The notes under the pieces: model-generated | What the model saw: the letters and a program-made list of their open reading frames with translations, nothing else | What the model was told of the DNA's origin: nothing | The model's database searches: none | Part shown: in pieces, positions 24,340-36,531 of the stretch | Layout of the letters: the number at the start of each line of letters is the position of its first letter | Position numbering within the stretch: position 1 is the stretch's first letter | NCBI GenBank assembly: GCA_002704225.1 | Contig: PAFU01000057.1 | Coordinates: forward strand, 8,159-47,226 | Direction: 5' to 3' | DNA length: 39,068 nt | DNA from: Gammaproteobacteria bacterium | GTDB taxonomy: Bacteria > Pseudomonadota > Gammaproteobacteria > Pseudomonadales > Azotimanducaceae | Made by a program: the position numbers and the translations under genes

Positions 24340-25014
24340 ATGTCAGAACCGCAATTGGAACTGAGCAACGACGCGCTACTGAGCACCACGCGCGCTGTCC
24401 GCAAACGGTTGGACTTCGACCGCGACGTGCCCATGTCAGCGATCAGAGAATGCATGGAGTTGGCGGTACAGGCACCGTCGGGATCCAATGCCCAAGGCTG
24501 GCAATTCATGTTCGTCACGGACCCTGAAAAACGCGCCAAAATCGGTGAGTACTATCGCCAGGCGTTCAGCCTCTATCGCGACATGCCCTTTGCCATTCAT
24601 AAATTGAACGCCGACGGTTCAGACCCAGCGCTGTCAGGCAGCCAGGAACGGAGTGCATCGTCGGCGGATTACTTAGCTGACAACATGGCCAAAGCGCCGG
24701 TACTGATGATTCCCTGCATCGAAGGGCGCATCGACAACGTCGATGGAGCGAACGCGAGCGCACAGGCCGGCACCATGGGTTCAATCATTCCCGCTGCGTG
24801 GAGCTTTATGCTGGCCGCTCGGGCTCGGGGCCTAGGTACCGCATGGACGACCCTGCACTTAGCTCATGAAAAAGCCGTAGCCGAGCTGCTGGGTATTCCA
24901 TACGAGTCTTATACTCAAGTCGCCCTCATCCCCATCGCCTATACGAAGGGCACGGAGTTCAAGGCCGCTTACCGCCCGCCGGTCGAGACCGTAATGCACG
25001 TAGACGAGTGGTAA
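24340..25014 (+). CDS. Nitroreductase-family FMN oxidoreductase
   Basis: This 224-residue flavoprotein is of the nitroreductase fold. The FMN phosphate-binding start is TTRAVRKRLDF, the ribityl segment is APSGSNAQGWQF near residues 42-53, and GLGTAWTT is the third FMN contact region. Such proteins are usually homodimers that reduce nitro groups, quinones, enals or flavins with NAD(P)H. The insert with ADYLADNMAKAPVLMIPCIEG is common in the group. ATG at 24340 is preferred because AGGGAGAG lies just before it; a longer reading starting at 24202 has no such site. It stands 89 bases after the CPBP gene and is convergent with the haloalkane-dehalogenase-like gene. Specificity cannot be read from sequence. 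Confidence 0.9.
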   Translation: MSEPQLELSNDALLSTTRAVRKRLDFDRDVPMSAIRECMELAVQAPSGSNAQGWQFMFVTDPEKRAKIGEYYRQAFSLYRDMPFAIHKLNADGSDPALSGSQERSASSADYLADNMAKAPVLMIPCIEGRIDNVDGANASAQAGTMGSIIPAAWSFMLAARARGLGTAWTTLHLAHEKAVAELLGIPYESYTQVALIPIAYTKGTEFKAAYRPPVETVMHVDEW

Positions 25015-25024
25015 AGGGGCCTTG

Positions 25025-25052
25025 GGCGCTTTTGACGACATTGAAAAGCGCC
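25025..25052. terminator. Hairpin between convergent genes, possible bidirectional terminator
   Basis: A perfect 9-bp stem (GGCGCTTTT with AAAAGCGCC) encloses a 10-base loop. It starts 11 bases after the nitroreductase stop and ends 35 bases before the stop of the convergent gene. The T and A runs lie within the stem rather than after it, so termination is plausible but not certain. Confidence 0.45.
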
Positions 25053-25086
25053 AACTCACATCTCTTGTGCGGCTAAGGCCTCTGTC

Positions 25087-26055
25087 TTAGCCCTTCCCCT
25101 CGAGTATCAAAGCCGCGAGCTGGGCACCGTGAGTGTTTTGCGGAAAGTGCCCGGCATCAGGCAGCGCATCAAATCGCGCATTCATCTGCTCAGCCCACTG
25201 GCGACCCCAGCTTTCCGTAAACACGTCATCGGCACAGCCCCAAATAAAGTGGCAGCCCTTACCGCTGGCAGACCAGTTCAACAGGGTTCGATAATGCAGG
25301 GATTGCGCTGCGGCATTGCCATTGTGGTAGCTGTCCAATGGAATGGAGAGCGGGAAGCGGCGGAAGCCGTTATAGCCCGCATCCGGCAGGCCTTTGTAGG
25401 GTGCGGAAAAGCCTTGATACATGTTCGCGGCGGCACCGCTCAAGCCAGGATCTTCTCCGTCTACAAAGGCGGACATAAACGTTGCAACGTCGATAAGGCC
25501 AGAGCTGAGAACCAGGAGCAACCCGATATCAGGTTCCTCACGGGCATAGGTCCCACCCGCATGCCAACCCGCATTCCAGCGCCGTATGCCAGCGGAATAC
25601 TCGTACGCCTCATGATGCAACCAGGTATTCATGATCACCAGATCGGAAAATCGCTCGGGCATCATGGCCGCTTGGGCTAAGCCCGTTGGGCCACCCCAGT
25701 CCTGACAGACCAATGTGATGCTCTGTAAATCCAGCTCGACTATCAGAGAGGTCAATATCTCCGTATGTCGAGCGATGGTGTACCAATGAATATCCGTTGG
25801 CTTGTCCGATCGACCGAACCCCATATGATCCGGCGCAATACAGCGATACCCAGCGTCCACCAGCACGGGAATCACATCACGGTACAGATACGACCAGGTG
25901 GGCATACCATGCATGAGCAACATCACGGGCCCGTCCTTGGGGCCTTCATCCAGATAGTGCATTCGCAGATCTTGCCATCCGTGATAGTTCGGCGCGAAAG
26001 CGAAACCGGGTAAGTCAGTGAAATTTTCTTCTGCTGTTCGTACAAACTCCGTCAT
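25087..26055 (-). CDS. Haloalkane dehalogenase-like alpha/beta hydrolase (HLD-I type)
   Basis: This 322-residue alpha/beta hydrolase resembles Xanthobacter DhlA over its N-terminal half. The nucleophile is Asp119 followed by Trp120 (VCQDWGG), as in dehalogenases that displace halide through an alkyl-enzyme ester. The acid is in GCADDVF and the catalytic histidine in DAGHFPQ. In DhlA the oxyanion motif is HGEPTW; here it is HGMPTW (Met51), which removes a functional glutamate. The reaction may still be dehalogenation, or it may be ester or epoxide hydrolysis. ATG at 26055 has AGGAGAGG five bases before it, better than the adjacent TTG. It is the last gene of the lacZ-led minus-strand operon, 27 bases after the SDR gene. 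Confidence 0.88.
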   Translation of the reverse strand: MTEFVRTAEENFTDLPGFAFAPNYHGWQDLRMHYLDEGPKDGPVMLLMHGMPTWSYLYRDVIPVLVDAGYRCIAPDHMGFGRSDKPTDIHWYTIARHTEILTSLIVELDLQSITLVCQDWGGPTGLAQAAMMPERFSDLVIMNTWLHHEAYEYSAGIRRWNAGWHAGGTYAREEPDIGLLLVLSSGLIDVATFMSAFVDGEDPGLSGAAANMYQGFSAPYKGLPDAGYNGFRRFPLSIPLDSYHNGNAAAQSLHYRTLLNWSASGKGCHFIWGCADDVFTESWGRQWAEQMNARFDALPDAGHFPQNTHGAQLAALILEGKG

Positions 26056-26082
26056 CAATTCCTCTCCTACGATCGCGTCAAA

Positions 26083-26976
26083 TCAAGGCTCAACTGGCAG
26101 ATCTTTCAGTCCTTTTTTATTTCGGAACAGCGCCAAGGGCAAGAAAATAAAAGGCAACAGCTTGTCGTAGTGCATAGGGGTTAGGCGCTGGGCCAGATCG
26201 ATGAGCTTGGCGTCCAAGCCCACAAAAATTCGGCTGCGGCGCTTACGCACACCATTGAGAATCACCTCGGCTGCCTTACTGGCATGCATACCATTTTGCC
26301 GGAACGCCTCACCTTGCTCTTCCTGAGTGGCATCGGGCCGGGCAAACATTCCCTTCTTCTCTTCTTTCTCTTCAGACGGATTCACTTTCGCTGCAGAAAG
26401 AATGTTTGTACCGATGTGTCCGGGGTGCACACAATGCACTTGCACAGACGTTCCCTTCATTTCTTTCGCAAGACTCTCAGTGAAACCTCGCACGGCAAAC
26501 TTAGTCGCGTGATAAACGCTCTGGCGTGGCACCGCAATCATGCCGAAGATTGACGAGGTATTAACCACCGCGGATTCAGGCCGTTCCTTCAAGTAAGGCA
26601 AGAACGCCCGTGTCATGTTAACGACGCCGTGTAAATTCACGTCCATGACCTTGTCCCAGTCCGGCTCTGGCATGTTGGCAAAATCCGAATCGATGGTGAT
26701 ACCCGCATTGTTGAACACCAAGTCCACCTTGCCATGTTGGGCAATCACCTTTTCCGGCAGGGCATTAATCGCTGCTTCATCACCTACATCCAACCTATGA
26801 CTGGAAACCGCCACGTTGTAGTTTTTCAACATGGCTGCAGTTCCCGCCAAGGTGTCCTCGTTAACGTCGCAAATCACGACATCGCAACCAGACTTCGCCA
26901 ACAGTACGGCCAGGTAGCGACCCATCCCAGATCCAGCCCCGGTAATGACCGCGACCTTTGACATAAAATCTTTCAT
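26083..26976 (-). CDS. Short-chain dehydrogenase/reductase (SDR)
   Basis: This 297-residue classical SDR has the cofactor loop TGAGSGMG (residues 12-19), and CDVNED after the second strand suggests NAD preference. The remaining signatures are NNAG, the catalytic Ser in NTSSIFG and YHATK. A C-terminal extension with a hydrophobic stretch (YDKLLPFIFLPLALF) after residue 270 could bind a membrane or a lipophilic substrate. Substrate may be a hydroxylated lipid or alcohol; the sequence does not settle this. It lies 44 bases after the esterase stop and 27 before the dehalogenase-like gene, all on one strand. Confidence 0.9.
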   Translation of the reverse strand: MKDFMSKVAVITGAGSGMGRYLAVLLAKSGCDVVICDVNEDTLAGTAAMLKNYNVAVSSHRLDVGDEAAINALPEKVIAQHGKVDLVFNNAGITIDSDFANMPEPDWDKVMDVNLHGVVNMTRAFLPYLKERPESAVVNTSSIFGMIAVPRQSVYHATKFAVRGFTESLAKEMKGTSVQVHCVHPGHIGTNILSAAKVNPSEEKEEKKGMFARPDATQEEQGEAFRQNGMHASKAAEVILNGVRKRRSRIFVGLDAKLIDLAQRLTPMHYDKLLPFIFLPLALFRNKKGLKDLPVEP

Positions 26977-27020
26977 GTTTGTTTCCTTGGTTGTTTGCTC
27001 GCGCTAGTCCATTGGGCGAT

Positions 27021-28148
27021 TTAGAGACTCTGATACACGGCCTGCAATAGGCTCATGGAGCGGTTATCGCCCATAAGTCCGGGGAACATTTTGTTCATCA
27101 CGAACGATGCGCTCAGACTGGCGTCTTGATCCACCACCACACTCGAGCCGCCCCAGCCCCCCCAGAAGCAGGTGTTCTGATTCGGCGACAGCGGCATCAC
27201 TTCCGAATTGAGGCCAAAGCCTAAACCAAAAGCAATGGGCACGCCCAATACCATATCCGTACCGGCGATTCGCGTCTGCATCACCGATTCGGCGGTTTCC
27301 TTGGAAAACAAGTCGACCCCAAAGGCCGAACCCTTGCAGGCCAGCGGCGCTTGCAGTCTGGCGATTGCCCGCGCATTAGAATGACCGTTAGCAGCCGGAA
27401 TTTCTGCCCGGCGCCACCCGTCTGTCCATGACTGGGTTGCCGGCGCAAACGGGCTGGCGAAGGTACGAGCGGCAATTGAGTCATTGTCCGCGCTCGGCGC
27501 ACTGCCATCACCGGTAGGAATCAAAGACCCGATTCGAGGAAATTCGCTGTCGGGCACGCCAATGTAGAAGTCTGCGTTCAACGGCCCAGCGATCTCTTCT
27601 TGAAAAAAGGTGCCAAGACTTTTGCCGGTAATGCGTCGTACTAACTCACCAATCAAGTAACCCTGGGTGAGTGCATGGTAACCTGAGGCAGAACCGGGCT
27701 CCCACCAAGGTGCTTGCGCCGCCAACGTCGTCACCATCTTATCCCAGTCGTACATGTCGTCAGGCGTCATGTGTTGATCCATGCCAGACAGACCTGATGC
27801 ATGATTCATGAAGTGCCACACCTTGACACTGTGCTTACCGTTTTGAGCAAACTCTGGCCAGTAATCGGCGACATTCGCATCAAAATCCAGCTGACCACGG
27901 TCGGCCAGCAGCAGGGCGCAGAGAAAAGACATGGTCTTGGTAGAGCTATAGACATTGACAATGGTGTCTTGCTGCCATGGTTGCGTACGAGCTTCATCCA
28001 AGTGACCTCCCCACAGGTCGATCACCATCTCGCCTTCAACGGTTACGGCAAACGAAGCACCCACGTCATCACCCCGATCAATGCTCGCCGACAGCAAGTC
28101 CCGCACACCAGCAAATTTTTCATCACACACACCGTATATCTCAGCCAT
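27021..28148 (-). CDS. Serine hydrolase of the class C beta-lactamase fold (family VIII esterase-like)
   Basis: This 375-residue protein has the SxxK catalytic motif as Ser68-Ser-Thr-Lys71 (VYSSTKTM). The Tyr element is seen in SGYHALTQGYLIGEL, and a WGGWGGS motif near the C-terminus stands in for the KTG box of true beta-lactamases. This set is typical of EstB-like family VIII carboxylesterases. No signal peptide is visible, so a cytoplasmic esterase is more likely than a resistance enzyme. ATG at 28148 is set by GGAGGG upstream; the longer open frame to 28286 would run back into lacZ. It starts 23 bases after the lacZ stop, so it is probably co-transcribed with lacZ and may remove acyl groups from a sugar conjugate. 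Confidence 0.9.
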   Translation of the reverse strand: MAEIYGVCDEKFAGVRDLLSASIDRGDDVGASFAVTVEGEMVIDLWGGHLDEARTQPWQQDTIVNVYSSTKTMSFLCALLLADRGQLDFDANVADYWPEFAQNGKHSVKVWHFMNHASGLSGMDQHMTPDDMYDWDKMVTTLAAQAPWWEPGSASGYHALTQGYLIGELVRRITGKSLGTFFQEEIAGPLNADFYIGVPDSEFPRIGSLIPTGDGSAPSADNDSIAARTFASPFAPATQSWTDGWRRAEIPAANGHSNARAIARLQAPLACKGSAFGVDLFSKETAESVMQTRIAGTDMVLGVPIAFGLGFGLNSEVMPLSPNQNTCFWGGWGGSSVVVDQDASLSASFVMNKMFPGLMGDNRSMSLLQAVYQSL

Positions 28149-28171
28149 GCCATCCCTCCAGAGTATCGAAT

Positions 28172-31326
<3,155 letters not shown>

Positions 31327-32079
31327 ATGCAGGACAGCGCTCAATATCCAAGCCTTCACAGGCAGGGTGTTTTCATCACAGGAGGAGCCACCGGCATTGG
31401 TGCGGCGCTCGTCCGCGCCTTCAATGAACAGGGCGCCCGCGTGACGTTTGCGGACATCAACCAAGACGCAGGCTCAGCATTGGTGACTGAGCTAGGCGGA
31501 AGGCCACAGTTCGCGCACATCGACCTGACCGATACGTCGGCTCTGCAAATGGCCATCCATCAGATGAACAATCGATCACCTCTTGCTGTGCTGATCAATA
31601 ATGCCGCCAACGACATGCGTCATTCGCCAGACGACACGAGTCCGGAACAGTGGCGAGAGTGCATGGCGATCAACCTGGACGCGGCATTTTTCGCGGCACA
31701 AGCCAGCGCGCCCCTGATGGCCGCTCATGGCGGCGGTTCGATCATCAATTTCAGTTCAATCAATGCGTTACTGGGGCCGAGCAATATGCCCGGATATGTC
31801 AGTGCAAAAGCCGGCCTGATCGGCATGACCAAGGCACTGGCTCGGGACTATGGGGAACGCTTTGTGCGGGTCAATGCCATTTTACCCGGGTGGGTTGTGA
31901 CAGAACGACAACTGCAGACCTGGCTCACGCCAGAAGAGGAGTCGCGATGGATGAACCAGGTGGCCTTGCCGAAACGACTGCTACCCGAGGATGTGGCTCG
32001 TTTGGCGCTATTTTTGGCGGCCAGTGACTCAGCCATGATCACGGGTCAAGCGTTCACCATCGATGGCGGCAGAACCTAG
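31327..32079 (+). CDS. SDR related to aldose 1-dehydrogenases (xylose/galactose dehydrogenase-like)
   Basis: This is a 250-residue classical SDR. From memory the N-terminus (YPSLHRQGVFITGGATGIG) and the middle (INNAANDMRH, PLMAAHGGGSIINFSSIN) follow Caulobacter XylB, an NAD-dependent D-xylose 1-dehydrogenase. The cofactor loop is TGGATGIG; FADIN after strand two suggests NAD. Catalytic Ser is in FSSIN, and Tyr and Lys are in YVSAK. The C-terminus ends in TGQAFTIDGGRT. Placed head to head with lacZ, it could oxidise the released galactose to galactonolactone, the first step of a De Ley-Doudoroff-type pathway. That substrate is an inference from position. Confidence 0.9.
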   Translation: MQDSAQYPSLHRQGVFITGGATGIGAALVRAFNEQGARVTFADINQDAGSALVTELGGRPQFAHIDLTDTSALQMAIHQMNNRSPLAVLINNAANDMRHSPDDTSPEQWRECMAINLDAAFFAAQASAPLMAAHGGGSIINFSSINALLGPSNMPGYVSAKAGLIGMTKALARDYGERFVRVNAILPGWVVTERQLQTWLTPEEESRWMNQVALPKRLLPEDVARLALFLAASDSAMITGQAFTIDGGRT

Positions 32080-32107
32080 ACGCCTCCGTGGACCCCTTAC
32101 CCAGGCG

Positions 32108-32503
32108 CTACCAATCGTTTTTGAAAATACGCTGGGATTCGCCTCGATTTTCGAAATACAGCAAAACAGACGACACGCACAAGCCGACCATGATCAACCA
32201 ATCGATCCAGTATTCGGCGGAAAACGGTAGTCGAAACACGCCGACGACCAACAGACTGTTCACAAAGACTTGAACCGGAGCAACCGAGGACAGCGGGCGC
32301 TTGTTCCGAAGATGACGAAAAATAAAAAAAGCCATCGTCAGGAACACCGCCGACCGTATGACGACGAGGCGACCGCCCTCATTGCCGGTCAATTCCCCCA
32401 AGACCGAGCCAGGCAAATAGACGTCATGCCCTACCATCGACAGCGCGCTAACCACTAGGAAACCAACCATGCACAAAGCCAATAACCCTTTTCTAATCGT
32501 CAT
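32108..32503 (-). CDS. Small membrane protein of unknown function
   Basis: This 131-residue protein has four probable membrane helices: residues 5-24, 48-64, 78-93 and 97-118. Short basic loops (RHLRNKRPL) separate the second and third. I do not recognise the family. The ATG has a ribosome-binding-like AGGA immediately adjacent, which is close, so the exact start is uncertain. It is convergent with the aldose-dehydrogenase-like gene (28 bases) and lies downstream of the HSL-type esterase on the same strand. Confidence 0.7.
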   Translation of the reverse strand: MTIRKGLLALCMVGFLVVSALSMVGHDVYLPGSVLGELTGNEGGRLVVIRSAVFLTMAFFIFRHLRNKRPLSSVAPVQVFVNSLLVVGVFRLPFSAEYWIDWLIMVGLCVSSVLLYFENRGESQRIFKNDW

Positions 32504-32590
32504 TCCTATTAGCTCTTAACACTTGCAAGGAAATTAACGACTTTCAGGCTCGGTGCAAAGCCTCAAACCGGTCGCAGTTGTAACGAACTG

Positions 32591-33655
32591 TTACCGGCAG
32601 GCGTAGGCGAAAGTACGCAACGATCCCAGGGTTTCCTGATAGGGCTCCGGTGCGATATCCGGAAAACTCATATCACCCGCGTGATTGGTGGCGGGAACAA
32701 CCCTCGCCGTAGCCGAATTGCCCGCGCTCAGCAGCTTTCGGAAAAACACAAGACCTTCATCTCTCAGCGGGTCTAGCTCATTTACCGAAATGATATGTGG
32801 CGGAAGGCCCGTCAGATCTTCCTCAGTGGCATGGTAGGGCCAAGCGAGCGGATTCTTTGCGTTAGCCAATTCGGGATCATAGGCCTTAACCAGAGCCGAC
32901 ATCATCGGGCCGTCTAACGTATACCCGTCGTTTTCCTTTAGAGACAGAAGATTTTCCGGAGGATCCGCGTAGGCCCCACTGATGTAGGGACACAAGGCAT
33001 ACACACCTTGAATGCTGTCGATTCGCCCTCCGCGTTTTGCCGCCAACGTGGTCGCTAAGGCTAAGTTTCCGCCCCCGGATTCACCTGACATAATGATTGC
33101 CGAAATACCCAATCGCTGACGATTTTGATCAGTCCACTGCAAAGCCGCATCGCAATCGTTCAAGCCGGCAGGGAACGGGTGGTTACCCAACACACCACTG
33201 CCATTACGAAATTCAACACCCACCACAACCAATCCGCTTTGCGCCAGATCGTTGCGCCAGCGCACGTAGTTTGGATCTCCGGCAGTCAGAATGACCATGC
33301 CGCCGCCGTGCGTATGGAAGATACAGGGCAGCGCGCCCTCATGATTCGAAGGACGGTGAATGTAAAGCGTAATCTCATTGCCATCGACACCTTCGATGAC
33401 TTCCGTCGTCTGCTCCACATTGCTGTAATCTGGCATCGCCGCATGCATTTCTGGATACGGCATGGACATTAGCGCTTCGAGCTTTGTGCCATAGTCAACA
33501 CAGGCTTCATAGGAAGCGTCCGAGTCCAGCGGCTCAATAGCATCCCCAATATCACCGACGGCCGCGATGACACTTGCCACCCGCGGATCCATCCTAGGAT
33601 CTGTTAGCAGAGTCATCGTTGGGTCGCCCAGTCGTCCGGGTAAATGATTTTGCAT
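32591..33655 (-). CDS. Alpha/beta hydrolase of the hormone-sensitive lipase (HSL) type
   Basis: This 354-residue esterase has the HSL oxyanion motif HTHGGGMV and the nucleophile elbow SGESGGGN. The acid Asp is probably in VNELDPLRDEG and the histidine in ATNHAGDMSF near the C-terminus. Such enzymes hydrolyse short- to medium-chain esters. No signal peptide is visible. ATG at 33655 is chosen because GAGAGAC lies about eight bases before it; earlier in-frame ATGs at 33685 and 33682 have no clear site and would add a short hydrophobic N-terminus (MMYFFMRDAA). It diverges from the phytanoyl-CoA-dioxygenase-like gene, suggesting shared regulation. Confidence 0.88.
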   Translation of the reverse strand: MQNHLPGRLGDPTMTLLTDPRMDPRVASVIAAVGDIGDAIEPLDSDASYEACVDYGTKLEALMSMPYPEMHAAMPDYSNVEQTTEVIEGVDGNEITLYIHRPSNHEGALPCIFHTHGGGMVILTAGDPNYVRWRNDLAQSGLVVVGVEFRNGSGVLGNHPFPAGLNDCDAALQWTDQNRQRLGISAIIMSGESGGGNLALATTLAAKRGGRIDSIQGVYALCPYISGAYADPPENLLSLKENDGYTLDGPMMSALVKAYDPELANAKNPLAWPYHATEEDLTGLPPHIISVNELDPLRDEGLVFFRKLLSAGNSATARVVPATNHAGDMSFPDIAPEPYQETLGSLRTFAYACR

Positions 33656-33777
33656 GGCCGCGTCTCTCATGAAAAAATACATCATGCCGCAGAAAACACG
33701 ATGTGTGAAAGGGTCTGCAAACGCTCTAGCATCGACGCTGTGGCATCACATCGCCGAAAAATTGGAGAATCAAACGA

Positions 33778-34926
33778 ATGGATACGCCTTTGACAGCTCA
33801 GGATCATGCTGACGCCATGACCGATTACGTGGCGGACGGCATCGCGCGCGCCAAAGCGCTGGGCAATCGCGGTCCTCTCATGCTGGGATCGGATGGAAAA
33901 CTGACCCCTGATATTCTCGAAGCGTTTAATCGCACAGGCTTCTATGTGTTTGAAAATGCTGTGGACTCTGCGGAGATTGGGCTGCTTCGTGCTGACATGG
34001 ATTCCCTGCTGGATCGTGCACCGGTGGACAACGGTGCTACCCACGACCACCAGGGCCGACCGGCCTTTGGCCAAGAATTCGCAAAACCCATCTACTCACT
34101 CATTCGGCCTCTGGCCGATCCTTGGGGTGGCACCCAGGCGCTGAACGGTCGACACCCTACGAAAATGGCGCAACCCGTTGCCGACAACACGGCAAACAAA
34201 GTCGTCTTTTTGATGTTTGGTATGTGTCAGGCTATGCCCAGCGGTTTGCGCCTCTATGGCCCCCCCGACTTGTTGGCCGCCGCCGCTTCCATTAATGGCG
34301 ACGACTTCGTCCCGTATAACGACGCGACATTCATCAAACAACCCGGGCTGGGTGGCTCAGTTTCTTGGCACCAAGATGGGGTAACCCACTGGGACAATCC
34401 GGAATGGGATTCCGGCATCCACGGTTTTAACTTTCAGGTCCAGCTTTACGATACCTCTGCACGAAGCTGCCTCTGGGTGGTACCCGGCACCCACAAAGAG
34501 GGCAAAATCGATATCGCGGCCCGAGTGGCTAAAAACAACGGTTCCGAAAAACTGCCCGATGCCGTGCCGCTGTATTGCGATGCCGGCGACGTCACCATTG
34601 TGAACAGGCAGGCCTTGCATGGCTCGTTTGCCAATACCTCAGAAGATCTGAGAATTTCGCTGACTTTTGGCTTTCATCGCCGCCGTTCGGTGCTCGGCGC
34701 CGCCGGCGCCCTCAGCGAATCCGAATCGGTTCGGTACGACGAGGCCCGAATAGCGAAACGCTCGGAAGTGGTGGCGGTGGCCATCGACGCCAGAGCCCAG
34801 TTCTATCCTGATCAGCCGCGCTTCCATTATCAGCCCATGGCAGGCCAAGAGCAGGATCTGCAATTCAACGACGCTAACTGGCAGCGGGTCATTAAGGACT
34901 ACAATCTCAACGACCTATCGATTTAG
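33778..34926 (+). CDS. Phytanoyl-CoA dioxygenase (PhyH)-family Fe(II)/2-oxoglutarate oxygenase
   Basis: This 382-residue PhyH-like oxygenase has iron ligands His198 and Asp200 (SWHQDGVTHW) and His281 (ALHGSFANTS). Arg292 (DLRISLTFGFH) should bind 2-oxoglutarate. Members hydroxylate branched acyl-CoAs, quaternary amines or specialised metabolites, so the substrate is open. The N-terminal 70 residues and the C-terminal 80 are extensions beyond the catalytic core. GGAG is about ten bases before the ATG. It ends at a strong terminator and faces the HSL esterase gene divergently. Confidence 0.9.
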   Translation: MDTPLTAQDHADAMTDYVADGIARAKALGNRGPLMLGSDGKLTPDILEAFNRTGFYVFENAVDSAEIGLLRADMDSLLDRAPVDNGATHDHQGRPAFGQEFAKPIYSLIRPLADPWGGTQALNGRHPTKMAQPVADNTANKVVFLMFGMCQAMPSGLRLYGPPDLLAAAASINGDDFVPYNDATFIKQPGLGGSVSWHQDGVTHWDNPEWDSGIHGFNFQVQLYDTSARSCLWVVPGTHKEGKIDIAARVAKNNGSEKLPDAVPLYCDAGDVTIVNRQALHGSFANTSEDLRISLTFGFHRRRSVLGAAGALSESESVRYDEARIAKRSEVVAVAIDARAQFYPDQPRFHYQPMAGQEQDLQFNDANWQRVIKDYNLNDLSI

Positions 34927-34959
34927 AGGGTTGTCTTGTAAATGATCGCGCATAAAAAA

Positions 34960-34993
34960 ACCGCTGCCGACCCAAGCCGACAGCGGTCTTTTT
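34960..34993. terminator. Bidirectional Rho-independent terminator
   Basis: ACCGCTG (34960-34966) pairs with CAGCGGT (34981-34987) across a 14-base loop. Five T follow on the plus strand, and seven A precede on the left, which gives U on the minus strand. It separates the convergent PhyH-like and aldehyde dehydrogenase genes. Confidence 0.85.
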
Positions 34994-35023
34994 GATTCCT
35001 AGCCTTCGCTAGCGCATCACCTT

Positions 35024-36430
35024 CTAGCCCTTGGCCATATTGATGATCTTCTGCTGAGTAAACTCCAACAAACCTTCTTGGCCTAGCTCGTTACCCAAGC
35101 CAGACATCTTCGCGCCACCGAAGGGAATGGTCGGATCCAGTTCCGCGTGCTTGTTGATCCATACCGTGCCGGCGTCCATTTGTTCTGCCAGCGCGTAGGC
35201 ACGCTCTGGGTTCGCTGACCATACAGAGCCGCCGAGCCCCCAAGGAGAGGAATTTGCACGGGCTACCGCCTCGCTTTCATCCGCAAAGCTCATAACAGGA
35301 AGCACCGGGCCAAACTGCTCTTCATCGACCAAACGCGAGCCTTCCTTGATGTCACGAACGATGGTCGGACGAATGAAGTAGCCGGGCTTGTCCGGAAACT
35401 CACCACCGGCAATCACATTACCTTCTTGCTTGGCGTCTTCGATCAACGCCTTAACCTTGTCGTACTGCATCTTGTTGTTCAGCGGCCCGAGCTTCGTGCC
35501 CTGCTCAGAACCGTCACCGATGATGGTGTCATTGGCGATGGTCGCCAACTCGTCACACACTTCGTCATAAATGTTCTCATGAACATAGAGTCGCTTCATG
35601 GCGATGCAGACCTGACCGCTGTTTTGGAACGCACTATCGAAGAGCTTCTGAGCTGCTTCCTTGGGGTTCACATCATCCAGTACGATGCCCGCATCGTTGC
35701 CGCCAAGCTCCAACGTAATACGCTTGAGCAGTCCCGCCGCGCCAGCCATCACCTTGGCGCCCGTCTCGGTAGAACCCGTGAAGGAGATTTTACGAACGTC
35801 GGGGTGAGCGGTCATCGGCGCACCCAAATCATTGGCGTCGGTAATAAAGTTAATAACACCAGCGGGCACGATATCACTGATGAGTTCCGCAAGACGCAAG
35901 GTGCTTAACGGCGTCGTTGGTGCCGGCTTGATCACAAGCGTGTTACCCGCAATCAATGCTGGCGGCAACTTGAACGCCATCAGAAGCAGGGGGAAGTTCC
36001 AAGGTACGATCGCACCAATAACCCCCAGCGGATTCCGGTGAACTTCAACCCGTCGAGCGTCGCTGTCCTCTAGCACCTCCACCGGCAAATCCAAGGAGGT
36101 GAAGTAACGGCAAAACGCCGCCATTCCATAGACTTCTACCGTGGCAGCTTCCAGCGGCTTGCCCTGTTCCTTGGTCAGCAATTGCACCAGTTCCGTCGCA
36201 TTCGCTTCGATCACATCAGCGATTTTCAAGACAAGGGCTTTACGCTCGTCGACATCGGTCTTCGACCAAGCAGGAAAGGCTGCCTTGGCCGCAGCGACTG
36301 CCGCGTTCAGCTGGTCTTCAGAAGCCCGAGGGCAGTCTGCGAGTACTTCTTCTGTGGCTGGATTGAGAACATCCATAGACAAATCGCCGTCTACCATTTC
36401 CCCATTGATCAATAATTTGTATGCACCCAT
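35024..36430 (-). CDS. NAD(P)-dependent aldehyde dehydrogenase
   Basis: This 468-residue aldehyde dehydrogenase oxidises an aldehyde to the acid in the cytoplasm. The catalytic cysteine is Cys275 (NSGQVCIAMK) and the general base is Glu241 (LELGGNDAG). The nucleotide-binding loop is FTGSTETG and the PWNFPLLL segment is intact. The length fits the family's shorter members. The start has GAGAGGAAACC before the ATG. It stands alone between the terminator and the soxCD-like pair. It would fit downstream of CYP153 and the PQQ alcohol dehydrogenase, but its substrate is unproven. Confidence 0.94.
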   Translation of the reverse strand: MGAYKLLINGEMVDGDLSMDVLNPATEEVLADCPRASEDQLNAAVAAAKAAFPAWSKTDVDERKALVLKIADVIEANATELVQLLTKEQGKPLEAATVEVYGMAAFCRYFTSLDLPVEVLEDSDARRVEVHRNPLGVIGAIVPWNFPLLLMAFKLPPALIAGNTLVIKPAPTTPLSTLRLAELISDIVPAGVINFITDANDLGAPMTAHPDVRKISFTGSTETGAKVMAGAAGLLKRITLELGGNDAGIVLDDVNPKEAAQKLFDSAFQNSGQVCIAMKRLYVHENIYDEVCDELATIANDTIIGDGSEQGTKLGPLNNKMQYDKVKALIEDAKQEGNVIAGGEFPDKPGYFIRPTIVRDIKEGSRLVDEEQFGPVLPVMSFADESEAVARANSSPWGLGGSVWSANPERAYALAEQMDAGTVWINKHAELDPTIPFGGAKMSGLGNELGQEGLLEFTQQKIINMAKG

Positions 36431-36531
36431 CGTGGTTTCCTCTCTGTTTCAATTTTGGTGTTCACCGTATTTCCCATGGCCTGATCCTAGGGAAATTTCC
36501 CGTCTGTTCCTATCCTTAATTGTGTCGCGAT

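Noticed and set aside
27021-28148. AmpC-type antibiotic resistance gene
   Set aside because: The SxxK motif is shared, but the KTG box is replaced by WGG and there is no signal peptide, which fits a family VIII esterase.
33699-33753. Inverted repeat CGATGTG/CACATCG between the HSL esterase and PhyH-like genes
   Set aside because: The arms are only 7 bases and 41 bases apart. This is expected by chance and I see no further operator-like symmetry.
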